Assembly: GCA_016709225.1 (NCBI GenBank)
Contig: JADJEE010000012.1
Location: 2,461,501-2,525,500 of the forward strand
DNA length: 64,000 nt
DNA from: Deltaproteobacteria bacterium
GTDB lineage: Bacteria; Myxococcota_A; Polyangia; Nannocystales; Nannocystaceae
Direction: 5' to 3'
The position numbers and the translations under genes are program-made. Shown here piece after piece: positions 56,755-64,000 of the stretch (position 1 is its first letter; each line of letters begins with the position of its first letter). The notes beneath the pieces were generated by a model that worked only from the letters and a program-made list of their open reading frames with translations, did not search any database and had not been told where the DNA came from.

Positions 56755-59733
56755 ATGGCTCAAGAACCGCCGCAGGGGCGCAAGCGTACGGTCGGAGATG
56801 CGATCGGCGGCTTCGCCCGTCGCGTGGGTGAGCTGCTCGGCGAGGTCTCGGCGCAGGTCGTGCTCCCGGACGGTCTCAAGGAAGGGCTCGAGCGTGCGCG
56901 ACTGCTGCGGCTGTCGGGCGCCCCCGACCAGGCGCTCGGCGTGCTGCGTGCGCTGCCCGATGCAGTCAGCAACCATGCGATGGCGCGCTTCTCCGCGGGG
57001 CTGTGCCACGTGCACGACGGCCTGCGCGGCGGCAAGCCGCTCAAGGCGTTGCTCGAGATCATCGACGCGCTCGGCGACGAGGAGCTCGGGCCCGCACCGC
57101 AGCAGCTGCTGCGCGCGGCCCATGCCGCATTCGAAGGTCGTCACGAGGCGGCGCTCGACGACCTGCGTCGCGCGACCCGGGACGCGGCGCGTGTGGTCGA
57201 AGGCGACGGCGGCGAGGCGCGTTTCCTCGCGCACGTGCTGGCCGCGGGCTCCCACTTCGCGCTCGGCCACGAGGATCGCACGCTGCGCGAGCTGCAGAAG
57301 GCGCGCGCGCACCTGCCCCCCGAAGCCGGCGCCCACCTGCGCGCGATGGTGCTGGTGCGGGGCGTCGAGCACCTGCTCGCCGCCGATCTGCTCGACGACG
57401 CCGAGCTGTGGGTTCGCGAGGCGCTCACACTCGACGAGCGCGATCGCGAGGCGACCTCGTTGCTCGCGCGCGTGCTCGCCAGCAAGGGCGATCGCGATGG
57501 CGCCGAGGCGGCGCTGCTCGGCTTCGACGAGGACGACCCCGCCTACGACCGCACGCGATTGTTCATCGCGTTGTGCACCGGCGGCGTCGACCCTCGGCCG
57601 ATCGCGTTGCGCGTGCTGCAGCGCGATCCCGAGGATCCCGCGCTGCGACGGCTGTGGGCGCTGGCCGAGCTACGCCACGCCGCCGACGACCCCGCGGTCG
57701 AGCTCGAGCCCACGATCGCCCGCGAGATCATCGCGTCGCTGGTGCGCGCGTGCGAGGGCGCTGCCAAGGCCGCCGCCGATCGTTACCTGCACGAGCTCGC
57801 CCATGCTGCGCTGCGGCTGGAGCTGTTCCCCGACGCGGTGCGATCGCTCGTCGAGACGCGGCTACGCAGCGATGCCGGCACCGCCCCCGAGGAGCTGCGG
57901 CTGATCCGCGCGCGCGTGCGACTGGCGGCCGGTGATGCCAGTGACGCCGCCGGTGATTTCGTGGCCGGCGTGCCGCCGCGCTTCCGCGGCGACGCAGAGC
58001 TGGGCGGTGCGTATGGGCCCGATCCGCAGAGCCCCGTGCGCAACGACGACACCCGCACGGCCCTGCGCGCGGCCGAGCGCTCGCTCGCCGTCGCCGAGCT
58101 GTGTCTCGCGCGCAACGAGGCACTCGCGGCTCAGGAGTTGCTCGTGCAAGCGCTGGTCGAGTGGCCTGCGCTGCCACGGGCACGCGCGCTGCTCGGCGAG
58201 CTCGTGCACCCCGAGCACGCCGCCCGACTCGAAGACCTGCTGACCTCGTCGACCTCGCTGCTCGCGGGGGTGCCGACGCGCGTGCTCGGCGTGTCGCTCG
58301 AGGGGGTGCAGACCGCGATGTCGATGGTGATCGCCGCGCGTGAACGCCTGGCGCGACCGCTGACGATCGCGATCATGGGCGAGTTCTCGGCCGGCAAGAG
58401 CACCTTCGTCAACGCGCTGCTCGGCGAGGCGGTCGCGCCGATGGGCGTACTGCCGACCACGACCACGATCAACGTCTTCCGCAGCGGGCCCTCCGGTGGC
58501 GGGCGCGTGCACTACCGCGACGGGCACATCGAGACGCTCGCGGCCGACGAGGTGCAGCCGTTCTTGCACGGGCTCGACTCGACCGCGGCAGCAGCGATCC
58601 GCCACGTCGAGATCGAGCGCACCGGCCTGCGCATGGGTGACACTGCGGTGGTCGACACGCCGGGCTTGAACGCGCTCGATCCGTTCCACGAACAAGTCGC
58701 GCGCGGCTTCATCGACGAGGCCGACGCGGTGGTGTGGCTGTTCTCCGCCACCCGCAGCGGCGCGGCGTCGGAGGTCGGCATGCTGGCAAGCCTGCGCGCG
58801 GGCGGGCGCCAGGTGCTCGGCGTGCTCAACAAGGTCGACACGCTCGAGGCCGACGAGCAGCGCGAGCTCGCCGACTATCTGCGCGCGCAGCTCGGCGAGG
58901 TGTTGGTCGAGGTCGTGCCGGTCCGTGCCCGCGAGGCGCTCGAGCACCGCACCGGAGATCGCAAGGGCGAAGATCCATTCGCCGCGGTGGAGCAGTCGCT
59001 CGAGCGCAACTTCATGCAGCGTGCGCGCGAGCTCAAGCGCGAGCTCACCACCCGTCGCCTGCGCGAGGCGCTGGCGCTGGCGCGCGGCTCGGTGTCCGAC
59101 GCGATCGAAGCGCTGACCCAGCGCGGCGTCGGTGCCCATGGTGGCATGGGCGACGGCGTCGGCGCGGCGGTGTTGCTGCGCCGCTTCGCCGACGCACTCG
59201 GCGTGGGCGTGCTCGACGTCGACGACGCGCTCGTGCGCGAGGGGCTCTCGCTCGGGGTCCTGCGCACCGGCAAGGGCGTGGCCAAGCCACCGCTCGATCC
59301 GCAGGATGCCGGCTATCTCGGGGCATGCTTTCGCGACGCCACGCTGGCGGCACTGCGTCGAGCGCTGCTGGCTCTCGCGCAGCAGGACTCGGGGGCCAGC
59401 GAGGTCGTCGATCGCGAGCTGTCGTCGTGGGCGCAGGGTCAGCTCGAGGGCCTCGTGATCGCCGGCTTCGTCACGCGCACGATGCTCGAGCGAGGCGGTG
59501 CGATCGTCGACGGCGAGGCCGCGGCACGGGCGGCGTTCCGCGACGCGCTCTCGCCGATCGCCGCCGCGTGGTCGGCCCGCGCCGAGGGCTTGGTCCACGC
59601 GGTCGAGCGCGCCCGTGCACGCGCGCGTCGCTGGGGTCGCGCGGCGCCGCAGGCCGAGGCGCTGCGCCTGCGCGCGACCGTGCTGTCGTCGATCGACGCA
59701 CTCGCCCACGCGGCCCACGAGGTCCAGGCGTGA
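56755..59733 (+). CDS. TPR plus dynamin-like GTPase, large
   Basis: A 992-aa protein. The N-terminal half (to residue ~500) is helical repeats of TPR type (LERARLLRLSGAPDQALGVLRALPD, AKAAADRYLHELAHAALRLELF). The GTPase lies at ~535-770: IMGEFSAGKSTFVNALL (G1), PTTTTIN (G2), VVDTPGLNALD (G3), LGVLNKVDTLEADE (G4 NKVD). A helical stalk completes it; no transmembrane pair is seen. Bacterial dynamins often act in pairs, so it probably partners the preceding GTPase. Its last bases overlap the rnhB start (GTGA). Confidence 0.85.
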   Translation: MAQEPPQGRKRTVGDAIGGFARRVGELLGEVSAQVVLPDGLKEGLERARLLRLSGAPDQALGVLRALPDAVSNHAMARFSAGLCHVHDGLRGGKPLKALLEIIDALGDEELGPAPQQLLRAAHAAFEGRHEAALDDLRRATRDAARVVEGDGGEARFLAHVLAAGSHFALGHEDRTLRELQKARAHLPPEAGAHLRAMVLVRGVEHLLAADLLDDAELWVREALTLDERDREATSLLARVLASKGDRDGAEAALLGFDEDDPAYDRTRLFIALCTGGVDPRPIALRVLQRDPEDPALRRLWALAELRHAADDPAVELEPTIAREIIASLVRACEGAAKAAADRYLHELAHAALRLELFPDAVRSLVETRLRSDAGTAPEELRLIRARVRLAAGDASDAAGDFVAGVPPRFRGDAELGGAYGPDPQSPVRNDDTRTALRAAERSLAVAELCLARNEALAAQELLVQALVEWPALPRARALLGELVHPEHAARLEDLLTSSTSLLAGVPTRVLGVSLEGVQTAMSMVIAARERLARPLTIAIMGEFSAGKSTFVNALLGEAVAPMGVLPTTTTINVFRSGPSGGGRVHYRDGHIETLAADEVQPFLHGLDSTAAAAIRHVEIERTGLRMGDTAVVDTPGLNALDPFHEQVARGFIDEADAVVWLFSATRSGAASEVGMLASLRAGGRQVLGVLNKVDTLEADEQRELADYLRAQLGEVLVEVVPVRAREALEHRTGDRKGEDPFAAVEQSLERNFMQRARELKRELTTRRLREALALARGSVSDAIEALTQRGVGAHGGMGDGVGAAVLLRRFADALGVGVLDVDDALVREGLSLGVLRTGKGVAKPPLDPQDAGYLGACFRDATLAALRRALLALAQQDSGASEVVDRELSSWAQGQLEGLVIAGFVTRTMLERGGAIVDGEAAARAAFRDALSPIAAAWSARAEGLVHAVERARARARRWGRAAPQAEALRLRATVLSSIDALAHAAHEVQA

Positions 59734-60383
59734 GTACGCCGCGTCGAACCTTCGGCGTCGACGAGGCCGGTCGCGGCCCGATCCTCGGGCCGATGGCGAT
59801 CGCCGTGGTCGCACTCGAGTCGCGACAGGCCGGCGCACTGTGCCGCGCCGGCGTGGTCGACAGCAAGCACTTCGGCGCCGGGCCGGATGCATGCGAGCTG
59901 CGAGCGCGCCTCGCCGAGCAGATCCGCAGCAAGGCGATTGCCTGCGAGGTCCGCCTGGTCGAGGTCGAAGAGATCGACCACTACACCTGGCGCGGCCAGC
60001 TCAATGCGCTCGAACGCCGGGTGGTCACCGAGCTGCTGCGCGAGCTCGCGGTGGCGCATGGTGATCGCATCGTGTGCGACGGAGCGACGTTGTTCTCACC
60101 GCTGCGCGCGCTGTTCCCTTGGCTCGAGGCCCGCGATCACGGCGAGTCGGTGCACACCGCGGTGGCAGCCGCATCGATCGTCGCGAAGGATGCCCGTGAT
60201 CGCGCCTTCGCGAGCATCGCGGCGCGCTACCAGCCGGAGTTCGGACCGATCGCCGGCGGTGGCTACCTCAACGCGGCCACGCGCCGCTTCCTCGATGCGT
60301 ACCATGCACGCCACGGCGGCCTGCCGCCCGAGGCGCGCAAGAGCTGGGGCAACAAGGACGCCGCGAACCTCTCGCTCGCGTGA
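59730..60383 (+). CDS. rnhB: Ribonuclease HII-like
   Basis: A 217-aa protein from GTG 59730, overlapping the dynamin-like stop. The active-site start GVDEAGRGP (Asp-Glu), then DSKHFG, DGATLFSPLR (Asp) and AAASIVAKDARDRAFA (Asp) are the RNase HII order. It removes RNA from DNA, including single ribonucleotides. GPILGPMAIAV differs from the usual GPLAGPVVAA, but the catalytic set is complete. It converges with the anti-sigma-like gene, 9 bp between stops. Confidence 0.88.
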   Translation: MSTPRRTFGVDEAGRGPILGPMAIAVVALESRQAGALCRAGVVDSKHFGAGPDACELRARLAEQIRSKAIACEVRLVEVEEIDHYTWRGQLNALERRVVTELLRELAVAHGDRIVCDGATLFSPLRALFPWLEARDHGESVHTAVAAASIVAKDARDRAFASIAARYQPEFGPIAGGGYLNAATRRFLDAYHARHGGLPPEARKSWGNKDAANLSLA

Positions 60384-60392
60384 GCGGCTCGA

Positions 60393-61448
60393 TCACTCGA
60401 GCGCGTCGTCGACCTTGGCGTTCTTCGATGGCGGCTTGGGGGCCGGCTTGGCCTTGGCCTTGCTCGACGACGCGGGCGCCTTGGGGCGCTCGGTGTCGAT
60501 GAAGCCGACGATCTCGCCGTCGAGATCCCGCGCGAGCTTGTAGGCCGCGTCCGCCGACTTTCGATCGCCGGCGACCGCGTCGCACAGACCCATGCCCGCG
60601 TGGGCGCGCGCCTGCACCCGTGCATCGGCGTCGCCGAGCGCGAGCGAGTACTCCGAGCGCGCCGACTCGCAGTCGCCACGATGCCGCGCACGATCACCGC
60701 GCGCGATGATGTCCCAACGCGGCGGATCGCCATCGGCGGGCTTGCCCTGGGCCTGGTCGACAGGCGCCTCCTGCTCGAGCGCGCCCTTCTTCCGCAGCTG
60801 CTCGTCGGCCGCCTCCGCGCCCTGCTCGCGCTGCGCCTCGGCCTTTGGTTCGAGCACGACGCTCGGTGTCGTCGCGGTGACCGGTGAGGGCGGCGAATCC
60901 GGCGACGCGCTGCCGGCCACGCCGGCGCGTGACGAAGGCATCGCATCCTTCGTCGCGTTCTTCGATCCAGCCGGGTCGGTGGCGTACCAGTTGGGCTCCG
61001 CTGCGGCGGGCGCTGGCGCGGCCGCGGGTTTCGCATCATCGGCGCGGCTCGGTGCTGGCGCAGAGGCGACCGACTCGGAGCGCCTGTCGCCCTGCACCAT
61101 CACCAGCACGAGCGCGGCCGTGCCCGCGAGCGCGACGCCGGGAATCAGCGCGGCCTTGCGCAGCCGCGTCCAGAAGCTCGGTCGCTCGGGCGCGAGCGCG
61201 GGGGTCGGCGCGACCGCAGGGGCCTCGGCGGCCGCACGTGCCTGCGCGAGCACGCCGTCGAGCAGACCGCGGGGCACCTCGACCATCGGCAGCACCTCAC
61301 GGCTGAGCGCGAGGATCGAGCGGTAGTCGTCGAGGCGGCGACGCACCATCGGCGCGGCGTCGTCGTGCGCGGGCGCGAACTCCAGCGACTCGAGCGAGTC
61401 TTCGATGCGATCGAGCTCGTGCGGTGCGAACTCGGCGGGGTCAGCCAT
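60393..61448 (-). CDS. Single-pass membrane protein coupled to sigma factor (candidate anti-sigma or effector)
   Basis: A 351-aa protein from ATG 61448; its start overlaps the sigma-factor stop by 8 bp. A cytoplasmic N-terminus (ELDRIEDSLESLEFAPAHDDAAPMVRRRLDDYRSILA...) leads to a transmembrane helix near residue 130 (ALIPGVALAGTAALVLVMVQ), a Pro/Ala/Ser linker, and a TPR-like end (RGDCESARSEYSLALGDADARVQARAHAGMGLCDAVAGDRKSADAAYKLAR). It lacks the HxxxCxxC of zinc anti-sigma factors. The position makes it the likely partner of the sigma factor. Confidence 0.65.
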   Translation of the reverse strand: MADPAEFAPHELDRIEDSLESLEFAPAHDDAAPMVRRRLDDYRSILALSREVLPMVEVPRGLLDGVLAQARAAAEAPAVAPTPALAPERPSFWTRLRKAALIPGVALAGTAALVLVMVQGDRRSESVASAPAPSRADDAKPAAAPAPAAAEPNWYATDPAGSKNATKDAMPSSRAGVAGSASPDSPPSPVTATTPSVVLEPKAEAQREQGAEAADEQLRKKGALEQEAPVDQAQGKPADGDPPRWDIIARGDRARHRGDCESARSEYSLALGDADARVQARAHAGMGLCDAVAGDRKSADAAYKLARDLDGEIVGFIDTERPKAPASSSKAKAKPAPKPPSKNAKVDDALE

Positions 61449-62091
61449 GGACCAATCCCTCCTTGCGCATCGCGACCGCCTCTTCGGCGTAGTCGGACTC
61501 GAGATCCGCGAGATCAGTGCGCAGCTTCTCGAGCGCGTACCGCATGCGCGACTTGACGGTGTTCTCGGGCGCACCGACGGCCTCGCCGATTTCGCGGAAC
61601 GACAGGCCCGAAACCTGTCGCATCAAGAACACTTCGCGTTGATCGTCGGGCAGCTCGTCGATCGCCCGTGCCAGCCGCTCGCGCAGCCGCGGCGCATCGG
61701 CACCCTCGTCGGTCGGCACCTGATCGGCCGGCATCGCCGCCAGCAGGGTCCGGCCCTCCTCCTGCGCACGCCCGCGCCGCGGCGCGTCGAGGGATTCGTG
61801 CTCGCGAAAGCGCGCCCGCCGACTCTCGTCGACCGAGAGGTTGCGCGCGATCGTGTAGACCCACGTCGTGAACTTCGCCGAGCGCTGGTAGCGATCCTTC
61901 GAACGGATCACGCGCACGAGCACTTCTTGCAACAGCTCCTCCGCACGCGCTTGGTTGTGCACGCTGCGGAGCAGATAGTTGAAGATGCCGCGGCTGTGGC
62001 GGGCGACGAGGATCTCGAACGCACCCGCGTCGCCCTGCCGGAAGGCATCCATCAGCAGCTCGTCGCTGCGGGCATCGAGTTCGTCGGCCAT
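61441..62091 (-). CDS. ECF-type RNA polymerase sigma factor
   Basis: A 216-aa protein from ATG 62091. Region 2 (FEILVARHSRGIFNYLLRSVHNQARAEELLQEVLVRVIRSKDRYQRSAKFTTWVYTIARNLSVDE) and region 4 (AIDELPDDQREVFLMRQVSGLSFREIGEAVGAPENTVKSRMRYALEKLR) are both typical. The linker between them is longer than average (~40 residues). Target promoters are unknown. It is coupled to the membrane gene downstream. A frame open upstream to 62541 has poor composition and is not taken as coding. Confidence 0.9.
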   Translation of the reverse strand: MADELDARSDELLMDAFRQGDAGAFEILVARHSRGIFNYLLRSVHNQARAEELLQEVLVRVIRSKDRYQRSAKFTTWVYTIARNLSVDESRRARFREHESLDAPRRGRAQEEGRTLLAAMPADQVPTDEGADAPRLRERLARAIDELPDDQREVFLMRQVSGLSFREIGEAVGAPENTVKSRMRYALEKLRTDLADLESDYAEEAVAMRKEGLVHG

Positions 62092-62540
62092 GTCGTCGGC
62101 GAGACCCCTGGCGTGCGAGTGAGTTCCGCGCGGCCAGAGGCCCTGGCGAGTGTGCGACGCCGCCGGCGGGGACGGCAACCGCGGTCGCGTGGGCACGGGC
62201 CCTTGGGTGCCGAGTTCCATCGAGGCAGGTGCGCCCCCTTCGGCGGGAGCGTGGGCCTGGGAACGCAACGGCACGATCCATCGATCTGTCCCCGCGCTCG
62301 CGAAGTGGGGCAGATCGAGGATGTGGCCTCGCGGGGGTGTGCCGGGTTCACGGGGCCGAGCGGCGTCGGGTTCCCCGTTTCGGTCCCGGCGGCCGATGCG
62401 CCTTCGCGATCGGGACGTGATCGTCGGCGCGCTGACGATCGTCAGCGTCCCGGACCCGGCCGTCAACGCGCTGACAGCTCGGGGGCGCCACGTCTCTGGC
62501 GATCGGAGGGATCCAGTTTGGATCTCCCGGCTCCCTTGCA
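62092..62540. other. Upstream region of the sigma factor
   Basis: No convincing gene on either strand. A perfect 18-bp palindrome, CGCTGACGATCGTCAGCG, lies at 62430-62447, with a related GCGCTGACAGC shortly after it. This may be an operator of the sigma-factor promoter. No clear -35/-10 pair could be chosen by eye. Confidence 0.45.
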
Positions 62541-62556
62541 TGGCACGGCCGCTGCA
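62541..62556 (+). promoter_or_regulatory. Sigma-54-type promoter
   Basis: TGGCACGGCCGCTGCA has the -24 GG and -12 GC separated by ten bases, with a full TGGCAC and a 4/5 match to TTGCA. Initiation would be near 62566. No convincing coding gene lies directly downstream on this strand. Confidence 0.6.
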
Positions 62557-62565
62557 CTAAGGGGC

Positions 62566-62715
62566 TCCGCTCCCCATGGGGGCCCTGCAACGAACCAAAA
62601 GCCGCCTCGACGCGCGAGCGATGTCTCCCCCGGCCGCGCCCGCAACCAACGTCGAAGCCCAACCGCCACCCTCTTCTCTCGAGCCCCCGCCCTGTCGGGG
62701 GCTCGGTCGTTTAAG
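62566..62715 (+). ncRNA. Candidate sigma-54-dependent small RNA
   Basis: The interval runs from the predicted start of the sigma-54 promoter to a hairpin (62680-62705) followed by a weak T stretch. It begins with GGGG/CCCC and CCCCATGGGG self-complementary elements. The only frame in it (from ATG 62576) overlaps the mutM end on the other strand and has no domain. Length would be ~140-150 nt. Transcription is inferred. Confidence 0.4.
62680..62715 (+). terminator. Terminator-like hairpin
   Basis: CGAGCCCCCG and its perfect complement (62696-62705) enclose CCCTGT, followed by GTCGTTT. The T run is short. The same stem could also serve the mutM transcript from the other side. Confidence 0.5.
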
Positions 62716-62733
62716 GGTTCGATGCGCGCGGCG

Positions 62734-63591
62734 CTAGCGGATGCGGCCACGCGGCCGCGGCTGATCGACTGGGCAGAAGACACCGCCGCGCCCGGCATGC
62801 ACGAAGGCGACGAGCTCGGTGCCGCAGCGCGGGCACGGTCGACCGGCGCGACCATAGACCTGCAGCTCGTCTTGGTTGTGACCAGCCTCGCCGCTCACGT
62901 CGCGGAAGTCTCGCAGCGTGGTGCCGCCGTTGTCGATCGCACTGCGCATGACGTCGCGAAGCGCAATCGCGAGTCGTGACCACGCGGGCGTCGTGAGCCG
63001 CCGCGCAGCCACCAGCGGATGCACACCGGCGCGATGGCAGGCCTCGATCGCGTAGATGTTGCCGACGCCCGCGACCACGCTCTGATCGAGCAGCACCTCG
63101 CGAAGCGGCCGACGACTCGCGCGCACGCTGGCCTCGAGCACGGCACCATCGAAGCCGCGATCGAGTGGCTCGGGTCCGAGCTCGACCAGCGGCGCTTGCG
63201 ACCACAGCTCGTCGAGCGGCGCGGCGCGCAGGGCCCCGAAGCGTCGCGGGTCGACCAACCGAACCTCGCGATCGTCGTCGAAGCGCACCACGAAGTGGGT
63301 GTGCCTGGCGTGCTCGAGTGCGCGCGTGGCGAGGCCGAAGCGGCCGCTCATGCCGAGGTGCACGAGCAGTCCGAGCGTGCCGTCGTCGCGCTCGAAGTGC
63401 CACACGATGTACTTGCCGCGGCGTTCGAGCTTGCCCGCGCGGGCACCCACGAGCGACTGCAGACCCTCGCGACCCGGCGCGGTGCCGATGCGCAACGGCG
63501 CCGACGAACGCCACACCTCGGTCACGCGTCCACGCAGGCGCGCAGCCACCAGGCCTCGACGCACCGACTCGACCTCCGGCAGCTCGGGCAC
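62734..63591 (-). CDS. mutM: Formamidopyrimidine-DNA glycosylase, zinc finger lacking one Cys
   Basis: A 285-aa protein from GTG 63591. PELPEVESV supplies the catalytic Pro (after Met removal) and Glu. The conserved VVAGVGNIYAIEACHRAGVHP helix and the NQDELQVYGRAGRPCPRC segment follow. It removes 8-oxoguanine and nicks the strand. The C-terminal zinc finger has CPRC and then FCPVDQP: the fourth Cys is Asp, unlike the usual CxxCQ, so zinc binding may be altered. It starts 4 bp after the rsmA stop. Confidence 0.92.
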   Translation of the reverse strand: MPELPEVESVRRGLVAARLRGRVTEVWRSSAPLRIGTAPGREGLQSLVGARAGKLERRGKYIVWHFERDDGTLGLLVHLGMSGRFGLATRALEHARHTHFVVRFDDDREVRLVDPRRFGALRAAPLDELWSQAPLVELGPEPLDRGFDGAVLEASVRASRRPLREVLLDQSVVAGVGNIYAIEACHRAGVHPLVAARRLTTPAWSRLAIALRDVMRSAIDNGGTTLRDFRDVSGEAGHNQDELQVYGRAGRPCPRCGTELVAFVHAGRGGVFCPVDQPRPRGRIR

Positions 63592-63595
63592 GGCG

Positions 63596-64000
63596 TCACG
63601 ACCCCTGCTCGGCGAGGTCGTCGTCGGACGCTGCGCCATCGTCTGCGCCTGCGTCGGACGAGCTCGGCGAGGGCGGGTCCTGCTCGCGCGCGCGCTGCAG
63701 CGCGGCGAACTGCGCGGGCGCGAGCTTCTCGGGGCGGATCGCCGGATGGATGCCGGTCCGCTCGCACCACCGCTGCGCCGCGGGTCGGCCCGCCAACGAC
63801 GACAACGCGTTGGCGAGGGTCTTGCGCCGCTGCTGGAACGCCGCGCGCACGAGCGCACGGAAGCCCGACTCGCTCGCGACCTCACCGAGCGGCTGCTCGC
63901 GCGGTCGCAGGCGGATCACGGCGGAGTCGACCTTGGGCGGTGGCAAGAAGGCGCCCGGCGAGACCGCCGTGACCCACTCGAGCACGCGCACGCGCCCGAG
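63596..64000 (-). CDS. rsmA: 16S rRNA dimethyladenosine transferase, 5' end outside window
   Basis: Only the C-terminal ~134 codons are here. GAFLPPPKVDSAVIRLRP is the conserved FxPxPxVxSxxV segment. RALVRAAFQQRRKTLANALSSL and IRPEKLAPAQFAALQRA are the C-terminal domain that binds 16S rRNA. RsmA dimethylates two adenosines near the 3' end of 16S rRNA. The last 30 residues are an acidic Ser/Asp tail, longer than in E. coli. mutM follows after 4 bp. Confidence 0.9.
   Translation of the reverse strand, partial: LGRVRVLEWVTAVSPGAFLPPPKVDSAVIRLRPREQPLGEVASESGFRALVRAAFQQRRKTLANALSSLAGRPAAQRWCERTGIHPAIRPEKLAPAQFAALQRAREQDPPSPSSSDAGADDGAASDDDLAEQGS

Noticed and set aside
59730..60383. RNase HIII rather than HII
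   Set aside because: GVDEAGRGP is the HII signature, and there is no N-terminal TBP-like domain.
53840..60383. Calling the dynamin operon an antiphage system
   Set aside because: There is no defence gene nearby and rnhB follows directly; housekeeping membrane work is at least as likely.
62576..62746. Small ORF starting at ATG 62576 downstream of the sigma-54 promoter
   Set aside because: It runs through the terminator hairpin and into the mutM 3' end, has no RBS and no recognisable sequence; a non-coding RNA fits better.
61405..62979. 524-aa + strand frame across the sigma factor and intergenic region
   Set aside because: Antisense to the sigma factor, low complexity and without motifs; the - strand genes are well supported.

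Overview
The window is about 70% GC, densely coded and chromosomal. It fits a myxobacterium (Myxococcota), probably of the Nannocystales/Polyangia side rather than Myxococcus itself. The grounds are the adjacent polarity genes mglB and mglA, two Ser/Thr kinases with membrane-anchored C-terminal halves, an FHA-DUF4388 protein, a DUF4215 Cys-repeat protein, very many lipoproteins with Ser/Thr/Gly- or Pro/Ala-rich linkers, and two adjacent dynamin-like GTPases. The taxonomy is inferred from gene content only.

Layout. 1-1504: 3' part of a DUF1592/DUF1588-type cytochrome lipoprotein. 1590-2251: tandem hairpin repeats abutting tRNA-Ser(UGA), whose last 20 nt are copied in inverted form by the repeats. 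2309-13127: redox and metabolic genes (Zn dehydrogenase, flavoprotein disulfide-reductase relative without redox cysteines, haem lipoprotein, iodotyrosine-deiodinase-like nitroreductase, M20 peptidase, divergent diiron protein and MerR regulator, radical SAM protein, TPR lipoprotein). 13310-24064: hydrolase, FHA-DUF4388 protein, SR-repeat lipoprotein, gloB, UbiA prenyltransferase, and a leftward run of Cys-rich lipoprotein, small protein, acyltransferase, epimerase and class A beta-lactamase. 24068-26735: DUF255 thioredoxin-fold protein, tRNA-Ser(CGA), tRNA-Ser(GGA) and the 4.5S SRP RNA. 26759-31345: secreted Cys-repeat protein, kinase and small genes.

31362-43622 is one long leftward block: GH-like lipoprotein, a candidate caspase-fold protein, a beta-barrel, a MATE transporter, a TlpA-like thioredoxin, an aminotransferase, a TPR protein and a kinase. 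44184-44411 encodes a tiny ribbon-helix-helix-like protein behind three evenly spaced dyads. 44496-49412: Tat-exported phospholipase C, then the dnaX-ybaB-recR operon. 49640-51821: mglB-mglA, followed by a palindromic miniature element and a frameshifted IS5-family insertion sequence, each bounded by CTAG. 51902-60383: a protein with TolA-like charged repeats, then a coupled operon of M48-like pseudopeptidase, dynamin-like GTPase, TPR-dynamin-like GTPase and rnhB. 60393-64000: membrane protein and ECF-type sigma factor, a ~640-bp intergenic region with a sigma-54-type promoter and terminator-like hairpin (candidate small RNA), mutM and partial rsmA.

The best leads for undescribed biology are the three-dyad operator array at 44006-44085, the candidate sigma-54-driven RNA at 62541-62715, the pseudopeptidase/tandem-dynamin operon at 53840-60383, the caspase-fold protein at 34044-35477, and the tRNA-end-copying hairpin array at 1642-2181. 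No CRISPR array, prophage or recognised defence system was seen.
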